Positions 25,188 to 34,081 of a stretch of 64,000 bases of DNA are shown piece after piece (within the stretch, counting starts at the first letter, position 1; every line of letters starts with the position of its first letter). The position numbers were made by a program, and so were the translations under genes. The notes below the pieces were generated by a model, which ran no database searches, had not been told where the DNA came from, and worked only from the letters and a program-made list of their open reading frames with translations. Source of the DNA: Mesorhizobium sp. M1C.F.Ca.ET.210.01.1.1 (GTDB lineage Bacteria > Pseudomonadota > Alphaproteobacteria > Rhizobiales > Rhizobiaceae); contig NZ_SRUU01000029.1 in the NCBI RefSeq assembly GCF_004791585.1, positions 18,425-82,424 of the forward strand, read 5' to 3'.

Positions 25188-26147
25188 ATGGCCATCCTCG
25201 CCTTCCTCGTCCGGCGCCTGGCTCTGTCGCTCGTCACGCTGTTCCTGCTCAGCGTCATGGTGTTCCTCGGCGGCCAGGTGCTGCCCGGCAATGTCGGGCG
25301 CGCCATATTGGGGCCGTTTGCCGACGAGCGCGCCGTCGAGGCACTCAACCACACGCTGGGCGTCGACCGGCCGCTGTTCGTGCAATACGGAACCTGGATC
25401 TGGAACTTCCTGCAGGGCGACATGGGCACGTCCTACATTTTCCGCGCGCCGGTCGCGCCCTTCGTCGTCGAGGCGCTCGGCCATTCGATGAAGCTGGCGC
25501 TGGTCGCCTTCGTGCTGGTGGTGCCGATCGGCATCCTCGGCGGCGTCATCGCCGCGCTCAACCTCAACCGGCCGCTCGACCGCATCATCAGCCTCGGCGG
25601 GCTGTCGGTGACGGTCCTGCCGGAATTCGTCACAGGCATCATCCTGATCCTGATCTTCGGCGTCTGGCTGCGCTGGCTGCCGATCGCGGCCGCCTGGCCG
25701 AAGGGAGCCGGGTTCTTCACCCAGCTCTATTATCTCATCCTGCCGTCGCTGCCGCTGTTCCTGGTGCTGTTCGGCTACATCGCCCGCATGGCTCGGTCCG
25801 GCATGATCGAGGCGCTTGATTCCGACTATACGCGCACCGCCGTTCTCAAGGGCCTGCCGTGGCGCACGGTGATCTGGCGGCACGTGCTGCGCAACGCGCT
25901 TCTGCCGACCATCACCGTCATTGCCACGCAGACCGGCTATCTGATCGGCGGCCTGGTCGTGATCGAGACGCTGTTCCGCTACCAGGGCATCGGCTCGCTG
26001 ATCTTCACCGCGGCGCGCGGCAAGGATTTCCCGATGCTCGAAGCCGGCATCCTCACCATCGGCATCGTCTACGCTGTGGCCACACTCGCCGCCGATTTCC
26101 TCTATTCCGTGCTCAATCCGCGGATCCGGCTGGGGGCAGAACAATGA
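25188..26147 (+). CDS. Dipeptide-type ABC transporter permease (DppB-like)
   Basis: Inner-membrane permease of 319 residues with six predicted helices. It shows the DppB opening LAFLVRRLALSLVTLFLLSVMVF and the C-terminal EAA-type loop with YTRTAVLKGLPWRTVIWRHV. AGGAG lies six bases before the ATG. Its stop overlaps the start of the next permease (ATGA), so the two are translated together. Confidence 0.92.
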   Translation: MAILAFLVRRLALSLVTLFLLSVMVFLGGQVLPGNVGRAILGPFADERAVEALNHTLGVDRPLFVQYGTWIWNFLQGDMGTSYIFRAPVAPFVVEALGHSMKLALVAFVLVVPIGILGGVIAALNLNRPLDRIISLGGLSVTVLPEFVTGIILILIFGVWLRWLPIAAAWPKGAGFFTQLYYLILPSLPLFLVLFGYIARMARSGMIEALDSDYTRTAVLKGLPWRTVIWRHVLRNALLPTITVIATQTGYLIGGLVVIETLFRYQGIGSLIFTAARGKDFPMLEAGILTIGIVYAVATLAADFLYSVLNPRIRLGAEQ

Positions 26148-27019
26148 GCGCAACCGACGCCAGCATTCCAGCGCCCGACACCGCACGGCGCAGCCCGTGG
26201 AGCGAAGTGCTGTATTCGCTGCTGCGGTCGGGCACTTTCCTCACCGGACTAGGCATCGTCCTGTTCTGGATCATCTGCGCGCTGTTCGGCGAACATTTCG
26301 TGCCTTACGACCCGCTCGTCGACGACATCATCAACGCGCTCGCCCCGCCTTCGGCCGAGCACTGGTTCGGCACCGACCAGATCGGCCGCGACGTCTTCTC
26401 GCGCGTCATCGTCGGCTCGCGCGACATCCTGACGGTGGCGCCTTTGGCCACGATCCTGGCGACCATCGCCGGCACCGCGCTCGGCCTGCTCATCGGCTAT
26501 TTCCGCGGCATCGTCGACGACATCGTCAGCCGGGTGCTCGAAGCCTTCATGGCGATCCCGGTGGTGATCATCGCGCTGCTCGCCATCGTCGCGCTCGGCA
26601 CCTCGAAGATCACCGTCATCGTCGTCATCGGCCTCAGCTTCGCGCCGATCATCGCCCGCACCGTGCGCTCGGCCGTGCTCGCCGAACGCGAGCTCGACTA
26701 TGTCGCGGCGGCAAAGCTTCGCCACGAAGGCGCGCTGCACACGATGTTCGTCGAGATCCTGCCCAACGTCATCCCGCCGATCCTGGTCGAGACGACGGTG
26801 CGGCTCGGCTACGCGATCTTCGCGGTCGCGACGCTCTCGTTCATGGGCTTCGGCATCCAGCCGCCCTCCCCCGACTGGGGCCTCTCGATCTCCTCGAATT
26901 ACGGCATGATCGGCGGCGGCTTCTGGTGGACGGTGCTGTTCGACGCGCTGGCCATCGCCTCGCTGGTGATCGGTGTCAACCTGGTGGCCGACGGCGTCCA
27001 TGGAGCGTTCAATGACTGA
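26144..27019 (+). CDS. Dipeptide-type ABC transporter permease (DppC-like)
   Basis: Inner-membrane permease of 291 residues. It has the DppC-family motif HWFGTDQIGRDVFSRVIVGS near residue 75 and an EAA loop LDYVAAAKLRHEGALHTMF. I chose the ATG at 26144, which overlaps the DppB-like stop by 4 bp; the longer frame upstream lies inside that gene. It forms the channel together with the DppB-like partner. Confidence 0.92.
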   Translation: MSATDASIPAPDTARRSPWSEVLYSLLRSGTFLTGLGIVLFWIICALFGEHFVPYDPLVDDIINALAPPSAEHWFGTDQIGRDVFSRVIVGSRDILTVAPLATILATIAGTALGLLIGYFRGIVDDIVSRVLEAFMAIPVVIIALLAIVALGTSKITVIVVIGLSFAPIIARTVRSAVLAERELDYVAAAKLRHEGALHTMFVEILPNVIPPILVETTVRLGYAIFAVATLSFMGFGIQPPSPDWGLSISSNYGMIGGGFWWTVLFDALAIASLVIGVNLVADGVHGAFND

Positions 27020-29033
27020 GAAGAACGCGCTCGAGCTCCGAGACCTCTCGGTCGCCTACCGCGTTGGCGGCCGCAACCGGGCGGTGCTGCGCAATGTCAA
27101 CCTCACCATCGGCCGCGGCGAGGCCTACGGGCTCGTCGGGGAATCCGGCTGCGGCAAGTCGACGGCGGCGCTCGCCGTGGTGCGCTACCTGCCGCGCAAC
27201 GGCTCGATCACCGGCGGCTCGATCGCGCTCGACGGCCAGGACGTGATGAAGCTCGATGGCGAAGCGCTGCGGCGGGCGCGGGCGGAAAGCGTGTCGATGG
27301 TCTATCAGGACCCGGGCAAGGCGCTGAACCCGTCGCTGCGCATCGGCCGCCAGCTGACCGAGATCTTCGAGCTCGCCGGTATCACTGGACAGGCGGCGAG
27401 CGACAAGGCCATTGCCATGCTGAACCTCGTGCGGATCTCGGATCCGGCCAGCGTGATGCAGCGCTATCCGCACCAGCTCTCCGGCGGCATGCAGCAGCGC
27501 GTGGCAATCGCCATGGCCTTGGCCAACGATCCGTCGATGCTGATCCTCGACGAGCCGACGACGGGTCTCGACGCGACGGTGGAAGCCGAAGTGCTCGACC
27601 TGATCGCGCAATTGCGGCGCGAGCTGTCGGCCTCGATCCTGTTCATCAGCCACAACCTCGCCGTCGTCTCCAAGATGTGCGACCGTGTCGGCGTGCTCTA
27701 TGCCGGCATGCTGGTCGAGGAAGGCTCGACGAAGGACGTCTTCAACGATCCGCGCCACCCCTATACCGTGGCGCTGCTGCGCTGCCTGCCGCGCGGCGGC
27801 CAGCGCAAGGACCAGGGCCGCCTCGACACGATCCCCGGCTTCCTGCCCGGCATCGGCGCCAATATCGTCGGCTGCGCCTTCGCCGACCGCTGCGCGCTTG
27901 CGACGGAGCGCTGCCGCAGCGAGCCGCCGCCGCTCTACGATCTTGGAGGCGGCCGGCTGTCGCGCTGCCACTACCATGACAAGGCGCAGTCGCTGCCGCG
28001 CGCGACGCCTGCCGAGATTCCCGCCACCGCGCCGAAGCAGGCGCCACCGGTGCTGCAGGTCGAGGGGCTCAACAAGACCTATGCCAGCCATGGCCGCCCG
28101 CTGAGGGCCGTGAAGGATGTCTCGGTCAGCCTCAGGCCCGGCGAGACGCTCGGCCTGGTCGGCGAATCCGGCAGCGGCAAGACCACCTTCGCCAGGCTTC
28201 TGCTCGGCCTCGTGCCGCCGGACGAGGGCGGCAGCATCGAGCTCGAAGGCAAGCAGCTGGCGCCGCGGCTTGCGAGCCGCTCGGAGGACCAGGTCAAGGC
28301 GGTGCAGATCGTCTTCCAGAATCCGGATTCGGCGCTCAACCGCTCGCATTCGATCCGGCACATCCTCAGCCGCGCCTTGAAGCGGCTGGGCGGGCTCACC
28401 GGCAAGACGCTCGACACGCGCCTCGAAGAGCTTGTCCGTTCGGTGCGCCTCACCGACCGTCATCTCGCGGTCAAGCCGCGCCAGCTCTCGGGCGGGCTGA
28501 AGCAGCGCGTGGCGATCGCGCGCGCCTTCGCCGGCGATCCGCGCATCGTCGTTTGCGACGAGCCGACCTCGGCGCTCGACGTGTCGGTGCAGGCGGCGAT
28601 CCTCAACCTTTTGGCCGACCTGCAGTCGAAGCAGGATGTCAGCTACATCTTCATCTCGCACGACCTCGGCGTGGTGCGCTATCTCTCCGACAAGATCGCC
28701 GTGCTCTATCTCGGCCGCATCATGGAGTTCGGGCCGTCGGAAGCGGTCTTCTCCGGGCCGCACCACCCCTACACGGAAGCGCTGTTGTCGGCCGTGCCGA
28801 AACTCGACCGGGCGGAGAGCTCGCGCATCCGCCTCGATGGCGAGATCCCAAGTGCTGCCAATCCGCCGACGGGTTGCGTCTTCCACACGCGCTGTCCGCG
28901 CAAGATCGGCGCCATCTGCGAGACCCAGGAGCCGGAGCTGGCCGAGGCGGAGCCAGGGCACACGATCCGCTGCCATATTCCCTTCGCGGAACTGGCAAGG
29001 CTGCAGAAGCCGAAAGCCGTGGAGCCGGCGTGA
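27012..29033 (+). CDS. Fused dual ATP-binding protein (DppD-DppF-type)
   Basis: Two complete ABC ATPase domains in one 673-residue protein. Domain 1 (about 5-320) has Walker A GESGCGKSTAAL, signature LSGGMQQRVAIAMAL and LILDEPTTGLD, and ends with the oligopeptide C-terminal Cys-rich motif (CAFADRCALATERC). Domain 2 (about 350-660) has GESGSGKTTFARLL, LSGGLKQRVAIARAF and VVCDEPTSALD, and ends with CVFHTRCPRKIGAIC. Normally these are separate DppD and DppF chains; the fusion is common in rhizobial opine/peptide systems. The start overlaps the DppC-like stop by 8 bp. It powers uptake for either or both of the two paralogous binding proteins in the island. Confidence 0.93.
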   Translation: MTEKNALELRDLSVAYRVGGRNRAVLRNVNLTIGRGEAYGLVGESGCGKSTAALAVVRYLPRNGSITGGSIALDGQDVMKLDGEALRRARAESVSMVYQDPGKALNPSLRIGRQLTEIFELAGITGQAASDKAIAMLNLVRISDPASVMQRYPHQLSGGMQQRVAIAMALANDPSMLILDEPTTGLDATVEAEVLDLIAQLRRELSASILFISHNLAVVSKMCDRVGVLYAGMLVEEGSTKDVFNDPRHPYTVALLRCLPRGGQRKDQGRLDTIPGFLPGIGANIVGCAFADRCALATERCRSEPPPLYDLGGGRLSRCHYHDKAQSLPRATPAEIPATAPKQAPPVLQVEGLNKTYASHGRPLRAVKDVSVSLRPGETLGLVGESGSGKTTFARLLLGLVPPDEGGSIELEGKQLAPRLASRSEDQVKAVQIVFQNPDSALNRSHSIRHILSRALKRLGGLTGKTLDTRLEELVRSVRLTDRHLAVKPRQLSGGLKQRVAIARAFAGDPRIVVCDEPTSALDVSVQAAILNLLADLQSKQDVSYIFISHDLGVVRYLSDKIAVLYLGRIMEFGPSEAVFSGPHHPYTEALLSAVPKLDRAESSRIRLDGEIPSAANPPTGCVFHTRCPRKIGAICETQEPELAEAEPGHTIRCHIPFAELARLQKPKAVEPA

Positions 29034-29039
29034 TCGCGA

Positions 29040-29948
29040 TCAGAATGCCGCCCCACCCGCCATGCTGAAGGCGCGGTCGCTCTCCGCGAAGGCTTGATCG
29101 CTCGACAGGTTCCCGGCGAGCGTCCGCAGGCCGGTGAGCGCAACGTCGAGGGCATCGGACGATGCCGGATTCTCCGGATAGGCGAGATAGATCGGGCGCT
29201 GGAACACCGGCGTATCCTCGACGCGCCGCAGTTCGCCGCGCTCAATATGAGCGCTGACAGCGCTCAGCGGCAGATAGGCGGCCGCCCGTTGCGACAGCAC
29301 ATGCTGCAGGCCGATGAACACCAGCCCGGCCGAGATCGCCGGCTTCACCATGCCGGCAAAGGCGCGGTCATGCTCGACGCGGAACTCCAGCCCCCAATCC
29401 ATCAGGATGTAGTTGTCCGTCCACGGCCCGACCTGCGCCGTGTGCTGGACGAGAACCACCTGATCGACGGCAAGAGTCTCATAGACGATGCCGGGATGCG
29501 GCCTGGGCAGATAGAGGATGCAGATGTCGAGCAGGCCTTCGGCCATCTGGTCGATCGCCAGATCGGGGAAGCTGCCTTCCAGCCGCAATGCCACGTTCGG
29601 CCGCTTCGCCCGCATCCAGTCGATCCAGGGCGAGGTGATGCTGTCCCAGAGATAGGCGGGCGCGGTCAGCCTGAGCAACGTCTCGTAGCCATCGGGAACG
29701 GCGATGTCCTGGCGCGATTGCTCCCAGGTCCGGGTGATCGTGGAGGCGTGCGGCAGGAACTGCCGGCCGGCTGGCGTCAGCGTGACGCCGTCGCTGTCGC
29801 GGACGAACAGCTTGCGCCCCAACTGTTCCTCCAGGCCGCGGATGCGCGCGCTGACGGTGGACTGGGCCAGGTTCAGCCGATGGGCGGCAACGGTGAAGCT
29901 GCCATGCTCCGCGACCTCGAGGAAACTGCGCAGATTCTCGGTATCCAT
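29040..29948 (-). CDS. LysR family transcriptional regulator
   Basis: Regulator of 302 residues with an N-terminal winged helix (ENLRSFLEVAEHGSFTVAAH, then LNLAQSTVSARIRGLEEQLG) and a LysR substrate domain. It ends 6 bp after the convergent ATPase gene and is divergent from the second binding-protein gene (126-bp gap). It therefore probably controls that binding protein and the DUF427 gene behind it. The shared spacer is AT-rich (AAAAAATATCGCTTTT), as expected for a promoter. Confidence 0.9.
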   Translation of the reverse strand: MDTENLRSFLEVAEHGSFTVAAHRLNLAQSTVSARIRGLEEQLGRKLFVRDSDGVTLTPAGRQFLPHASTITRTWEQSRQDIAVPDGYETLLRLTAPAYLWDSITSPWIDWMRAKRPNVALRLEGSFPDLAIDQMAEGLLDICILYLPRPHPGIVYETLAVDQVVLVQHTAQVGPWTDNYILMDWGLEFRVEHDRAFAGMVKPAISAGLVFIGLQHVLSQRAAAYLPLSAVSAHIERGELRRVEDTPVFQRPIYLAYPENPASSDALDVALTGLRTLAGNLSSDQAFAESDRAFSMAGGAAF

Positions 29949-30074
29949 GGCTTTCGCTTTCGGCTCGGCGGCAATCGAAGATTCCGATGGCCCTCATCAA
30001 AAAATATCGCTTTTCGGGCGTGGTCAACAGTGACCTAGATGGCAAAGCCCCCACGCCAGCCAAGGAATGCCGCC

Positions 30075-31730
30075 ATGCCAAAGCATTTCAGGACGATCGA
30101 CGCCGCTCGCAGAAATCTCAGCGCAATCGAAAATTCCGCTATCGACGAATTGCTCGCCGGCAGGATCGGCCGACGCGAATTCCTGCGCCACGGCAGCGTG
30201 CTCGGCCTCTCCCTGCCCTTCCTCGGCGGCATCGTTTCGGCGCTCGGACTCGGCGTGCCGCAAGCGCGCGCCGAAGGCAAGCCGGGCGGCACGGTGCGCG
30301 CCGGCATTGCCGTACCCGGCGGCGCCATCGACCCGGTCACCTTCTACGACAGCGGCAGCTACCAGCTTGTCTTCCAGACCGCGGAATTCCTGTGCATCAC
30401 GCAGCCCGACCTGACGCTGAAGCCGGTGCTGGCGGAGAGCTGGTCGCCAAACGCGGACGGGAGCGTGTGGACCTTCAAACTGCGCAAGGGCGTGAAATTT
30501 CACAATGGCGAGGATTTTAAGGCCGACGACGTCGTGGCGACCTTTGACCGCCTCTCCGACCCGAACGGAACGTCCAACGCGCTGTCGGTGTTCAAGGGCC
30601 TCTTGTCCAAGGGCGGCACGCGCAAGGTCGACGACCAAACCGTCGAGTTCCATCTCGACGCGCCGAACGGCAGCTTCCCCTATTCGGTGTCGATCGACAA
30701 CTACAACGCCGTTATCCTGCCGGCGAGCTACAAGGGGGACTACGAGAAGACCTTCGAGGGTACCGGACCGTTCCGGCTCGAGAGCTACACGCCGAAGGTC
30801 GGCGCCAGCTTCGTGCGCAACCCCGACTACTGGGGCGAGAAGGCCCTTCCCGATCGGCTCGAATTCAAGTTCTACGCCGACGTGCAGCCGCGCATCCTGG
30901 CGCTGCAGGCGGGCGAGGTCGACGTGCTCGACGCCATCCCGCTCGACGTCAGCCAGGTGGTTCTGGGCAACCCAGACATCACGGTGCTGCGCGTGGCGTC
31001 CACCGCGCATCGCCAGCTCCACATGCGCTGCGACATGGCGCCCTTCACCGACAAGCGGGTGCGCCAGGCGCTGGCGCTGTGCATCGACCGCTCCAAGCTG
31101 GTCGACGGTCTCTGCCGCGGCATGGCGGCGACCGGCAATGACAGCCCGTTCGCGCCGGCCTTCCCCGCCACCGACAAGTCGGTAGCGCAGCGCACGCAGG
31201 ACATCGCCAAGGCCAAGCAACTGATGGAAGCTGCAGGCCTAGCGAACGGCTTCGACATAACGCTGACGACGCTGCGCTATTCCGACATCCCCGGCTACGC
31301 GCAGCTTTTCCAGAATTTCGCCAAGGAGATCGGCGCCCGCATTTCGCTCAACATCGAGGACCAGGACAAATATTACGGCAAGGCCGTGTTCGGCCAGTCG
31401 GACTGGCTGGACAGCCCGCTCGGCATCACCGACTACGCGCATCGCAGCGTGCCGAACGTGTTCCTGAAGAGTCCACTGGTGAGCGACGGTCCGTGGAACG
31501 CGGCGCATTTCAAGAACACGGCCTATGACGGGCTGGTCACCGGCTACCTGAAGGCGCTCGACCTCGACGCGCAGCGCAAGGCTGCCTCCGACATCCAAAA
31601 ACTGCTGCTCGACGAGACGCCGGTGATCTTCAGCTATTTCCCGGATCTCTTGGTGCCGGTGCGCAAGAACGTCAGCGGCCTGCCACCGATCGCCGCCGGG
31701 CTGCTGCTCGATCGGGTATCGGTAGGTTGA
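30075..31730 (+). CDS. Peptide/opine-type ABC transporter substrate-binding protein 2 (Tat signal)
   Basis: A paralogue of the binding protein at 23461, with 551 residues. Both share long identical stretches such as RHGS-LGLSLP, GTGPF-LE-YTPKVGASFVRN and YWGEKALP. The twin-arginine motif is GRREFLRHGS. No permease or ATPase genes follow it, so it probably feeds the DppBC/DppDF complex encoded at 25188-29033, with a different ligand range. I prefer the ATG at 30075 (AAGGA nine bases upstream); 30039 is an alternative. Its neighbour on the left is a divergent LysR gene. Confidence 0.9.
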   Translation: MPKHFRTIDAARRNLSAIENSAIDELLAGRIGRREFLRHGSVLGLSLPFLGGIVSALGLGVPQARAEGKPGGTVRAGIAVPGGAIDPVTFYDSGSYQLVFQTAEFLCITQPDLTLKPVLAESWSPNADGSVWTFKLRKGVKFHNGEDFKADDVVATFDRLSDPNGTSNALSVFKGLLSKGGTRKVDDQTVEFHLDAPNGSFPYSVSIDNYNAVILPASYKGDYEKTFEGTGPFRLESYTPKVGASFVRNPDYWGEKALPDRLEFKFYADVQPRILALQAGEVDVLDAIPLDVSQVVLGNPDITVLRVASTAHRQLHMRCDMAPFTDKRVRQALALCIDRSKLVDGLCRGMAATGNDSPFAPAFPATDKSVAQRTQDIAKAKQLMEAAGLANGFDITLTTLRYSDIPGYAQLFQNFAKEIGARISLNIEDQDKYYGKAVFGQSDWLDSPLGITDYAHRSVPNVFLKSPLVSDGPWNAAHFKNTAYDGLVTGYLKALDLDAQRKAASDIQKLLLDETPVIFSYFPDLLVPVRKNVSGLPPIAAGLLLDRVSVG

Positions 31731-31732
31731 CC

Positions 31733-32623
31733 ATGCTCGCGCGCAAGAGCCTGGCCGCAAAAGACGAGAAAAGGACGACTGCCATTCGCAAGCCTCATCT
31801 GCGCGGCCGCGGGCCGCATTTCCCGCTGCTCGACAATATCGTGCAGTACGAGTTCGAGCCGGGCTATGTCGCCTTCACCATGCCCTCGCCCAAGCGGCTG
31901 CGCGTGCAGGTCGGGCCGATGATCGTCGCCGACACCACAAGGGCGCTGGTGTTCTACGAGAGCGACCATCTGCCGGTCTACTACTTCCCGATGAGCGACG
32001 TGCGCGAGGAGTTCCTGCTGCCGAGCAGGACGACGACGGAGGATCCGTTCAAGGGCACCGCCACGCATTACTCGCTGAACACCGGCATCACGCTGGTCGA
32101 GGATGCCGCCTGGCGCTACCTCGATCCGGTCGAAGGTTGCCCGCCGATAGCGGACTACATGTCCTTCTACTGGCCGAAGATGACGCATTGGTGGGAGGAG
32201 GACGAGGAGATCTTCGTGCATGCCCGCGACCCGTTCCGGCGTGTCGACTGCCTGCCCTCGTCGCGGCGCGTGCAGGTGATCCTCGACGGCGAGCAGGTCG
32301 CCGATTCACGGCGCGGCGTGTTCCTGTTCGAGACCGGCCATCCGGTGCGCCACTATCTGCCGATCTCGGACACCCGGCTCGATATGTTCTCGCCCAGCCG
32401 CTACATCTCGCGCTGCCCCTACAAGGGCATCTCCAACTACTACCATGTGACGACGCCCAAGAAGCGGCACGAGAACCTGGTCTGGTACTATCCCGAGCCG
32501 GTGCACGAGGCCGAGCGCATCAAGGGGCTGGTGTGCTTCCATCACGAGCTGGTCGACAAGATCCTGGTCGACGGGGTGGAGATCCCCAAGGAAGCGACTG
32601 CGGCGTCCGACGGGTATTTCTAA
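31733..32623 (+). CDS. Protein with two tandem DUF427 domains
   Basis: A 296-residue protein with two copies of the DUF427 fold. The first (about 56-130) has RVQVGPMIVADTTRALVFYE and FKGTATHY. The second (about 205-275) has VQVILDGEQVADSRRGVFLFE and YKGISNYYHV. The domain is widespread but of unknown function. It follows the second binding-protein gene with no gap, so the two are coupled. The first domain keeps the Tyr-Phe-Pro stretch (YYFPMSDVREEFL) and the second has HYLPISDTRLDMF. Association with a transporter suggests it handles the imported compound. No catalytic residues can be named. Confidence 0.85.
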   Translation: MLARKSLAAKDEKRTTAIRKPHLRGRGPHFPLLDNIVQYEFEPGYVAFTMPSPKRLRVQVGPMIVADTTRALVFYESDHLPVYYFPMSDVREEFLLPSRTTTEDPFKGTATHYSLNTGITLVEDAAWRYLDPVEGCPPIADYMSFYWPKMTHWWEEDEEIFVHARDPFRRVDCLPSSRRVQVILDGEQVADSRRGVFLFETGHPVRHYLPISDTRLDMFSPSRYISRCPYKGISNYYHVTTPKKRHENLVWYYPEPVHEAERIKGLVCFHHELVDKILVDGVEIPKEATAASDGYF

Positions 32624-32677
32624 GCTCCACGTCGCCCCGAAAACGAAGCAAGGAATCGACACCCGTCGCGTTCCTTC

Positions 32678-32688
32678 GCGCCCCCCTC
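32678..32688. repeat. Left remnant of the RIME-like repeat split by IS110
   Basis: GCGCCCCCCTC is the outer end of the RIME-like repeat. The intact other end of the same palindrome (34223-34240, reverse complement) reads GCGCCCCCCTC directly followed by TGTCCTGCC, and TGTCCTGCC resumes here only at 34082. This places the insertion exactly after 32688. Confidence 0.75.
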
Positions 32689-34081
32689 ATATGAACCTGT
32701 ACCACCTCATATCCGGTCGCCGCTCGGAGGCGGCTGCACCACAATCCCGCGTGCGGGGGCTGGGCTCAGGAGAACGGGACCATTCTTTGGAGCGGCGCTT
32801 GAAGCCATGGGGGGCTTCGGTCCGTTCGCCTGGATCCGTCAGGGCTGCTCAGGCCCCGAGGATTGAGTTGATCAAAAGGCTGCTCAGGCCCTGGCCATGA
32901 CGGCTCCCTCGATCACGACACCGTTGGTCACATATTTCCACAAGGCGACGAGCAGTTTTCGCGCCAGCGCCACGATCGCGACCTTCTTGCTGCGCCCGCC
33001 GCTCATGCTGACCCGTTCATGGAACCAGCGCGTCAGGGCCGAGGCCGGCTGATAGCGCAGCCAGAGCCAGGCCAGTTGGATCATCGTCGTGCGCAGCCTC
33101 GGATTGCCTGCCTTCGAGACACCCTGCTCACGATCGATCGAGCCGCTTCGCCATGGCGAGGGTGCGAGCCCTGCATAGGCTGCAATCTGGCGCCGGTTGC
33201 CGAACTGACGGAACAGCCCCTCGTGTGCCAGGGTGCTGGCGAACTCCGCGCCGATGCCCTTGATCTCTTCGAGCATCGCTTGCGGGGCGGTCGCCTGCTT
33301 TGATCTGCTCGTTCACCAATTCGAGCCGGTCGAGCTCACGGCACAGCTGCGCCTTGAGATGGGCGGGCAGCGGCCGGCCATCCCCCGTGCGCAGGTCATC
33401 CAAACGCTCGCGCCGGTCGCGACGCGCAGGCTCATAACCGCGCACACCCACAGTGAAGAGCAGCCCCTTGATCCGGTTGACGTGTCTCTTACGCTCCTCA
33501 ACCAGTGCCTTGCGCTCGCGGCCGACCCGGCGGCGATCTTCATCCTCAATCGCCGGCACACGGACCATCGCGCAGACCCGAGGCTCACCCCGCATCCACG
33601 CCATCAGCGTGCGAACCAGTGTCTCCCCATCGATGCTGTCGGTCTTCGCCCGGCGGTGCCGGCGCGACACCGCGATCGAGGCGGCATCCACGACATGGCT
33701 GGTGATCCAGCATTCCGCCGCGAGCGCGCGGTGAAGCCAGAAACCATCGAGCCCCGCCTCTTGGATGACAACCACGCGATAGAGCCTGCCCTCCCGCGCC
33801 CGCGCCTTCTCGCGCAAGAGGCTCAGGCATGTCAGCAATGCCGGCAGATCGCCGCCGGCTACCGAATGACGCGACATCTTCTCGCTGCCGGGCGATAGCG
33901 ACGTCACCAGCCACGTCGACTTCGACAGTTCCAACGAGACGAATATTGCGCCAAGATCAACCCGGATAGCGGCTCGGGGCGAGTTTGGTTCTGCTGTCAT
34001 GGCAAATCCCTTCAGAGTGGTTGGTAGCAAACCGACTCTGATCTCCCTCAGGCCGCTGTCCACCACTCATCATGGGATCTT
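32689..34081 (-). mobile_element. IS110-family insertion sequence, about 1393 bp
   Basis: The element is bounded by the split RIME-like repeat on both sides, which defines the ends to the base. It has no obvious terminal inverted repeats and no target duplication, as expected for IS110 relatives. It carries one frameshifted transposase gene, a 195-bp segment after the gene that is rich in hairpins (GAAGCC...GGCTTC, CCCGC...GCGGG, GCCGC...GCGGC), and an 81-bp segment before it. A 14-bp direct repeat GGCTGCTCAGGCCC (32843-32856 and 32878-32891) flanks the transposase stop. Confidence 0.8.
32884..34000 (-). pseudogene. IS110-family transposase, frameshifted
   Basis: Two frames make one transposase of about 372 residues. 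The N-terminal part (34000 to about 33290) holds the DEDD-type domain (FVSLELSKSTWLV, then RRHRRAKTDSIDGETLVR). The C-terminal part (about 33289 to 32884) holds the Transposase_20 domain (EEIKGIGAEFASTL, AYAGLAPSPWRSG, SKAGNPRLR). The frames meet near 33285-33295, where NEQIKA should run into APQAMLEEIKG but a single-base change breaks the reading. The first acidic position reads Glu (SLELSK) rather than the common Asp. Unless a programmed shift exists, the gene is inactive. Confidence 0.85.

Noticed and set aside
27009..28976. Open frame of 655 codons opposite the fused ATPase
   Set aside because: The plus strand has both Walker A, signature and Walker B sets; the antisense translation has no motif.
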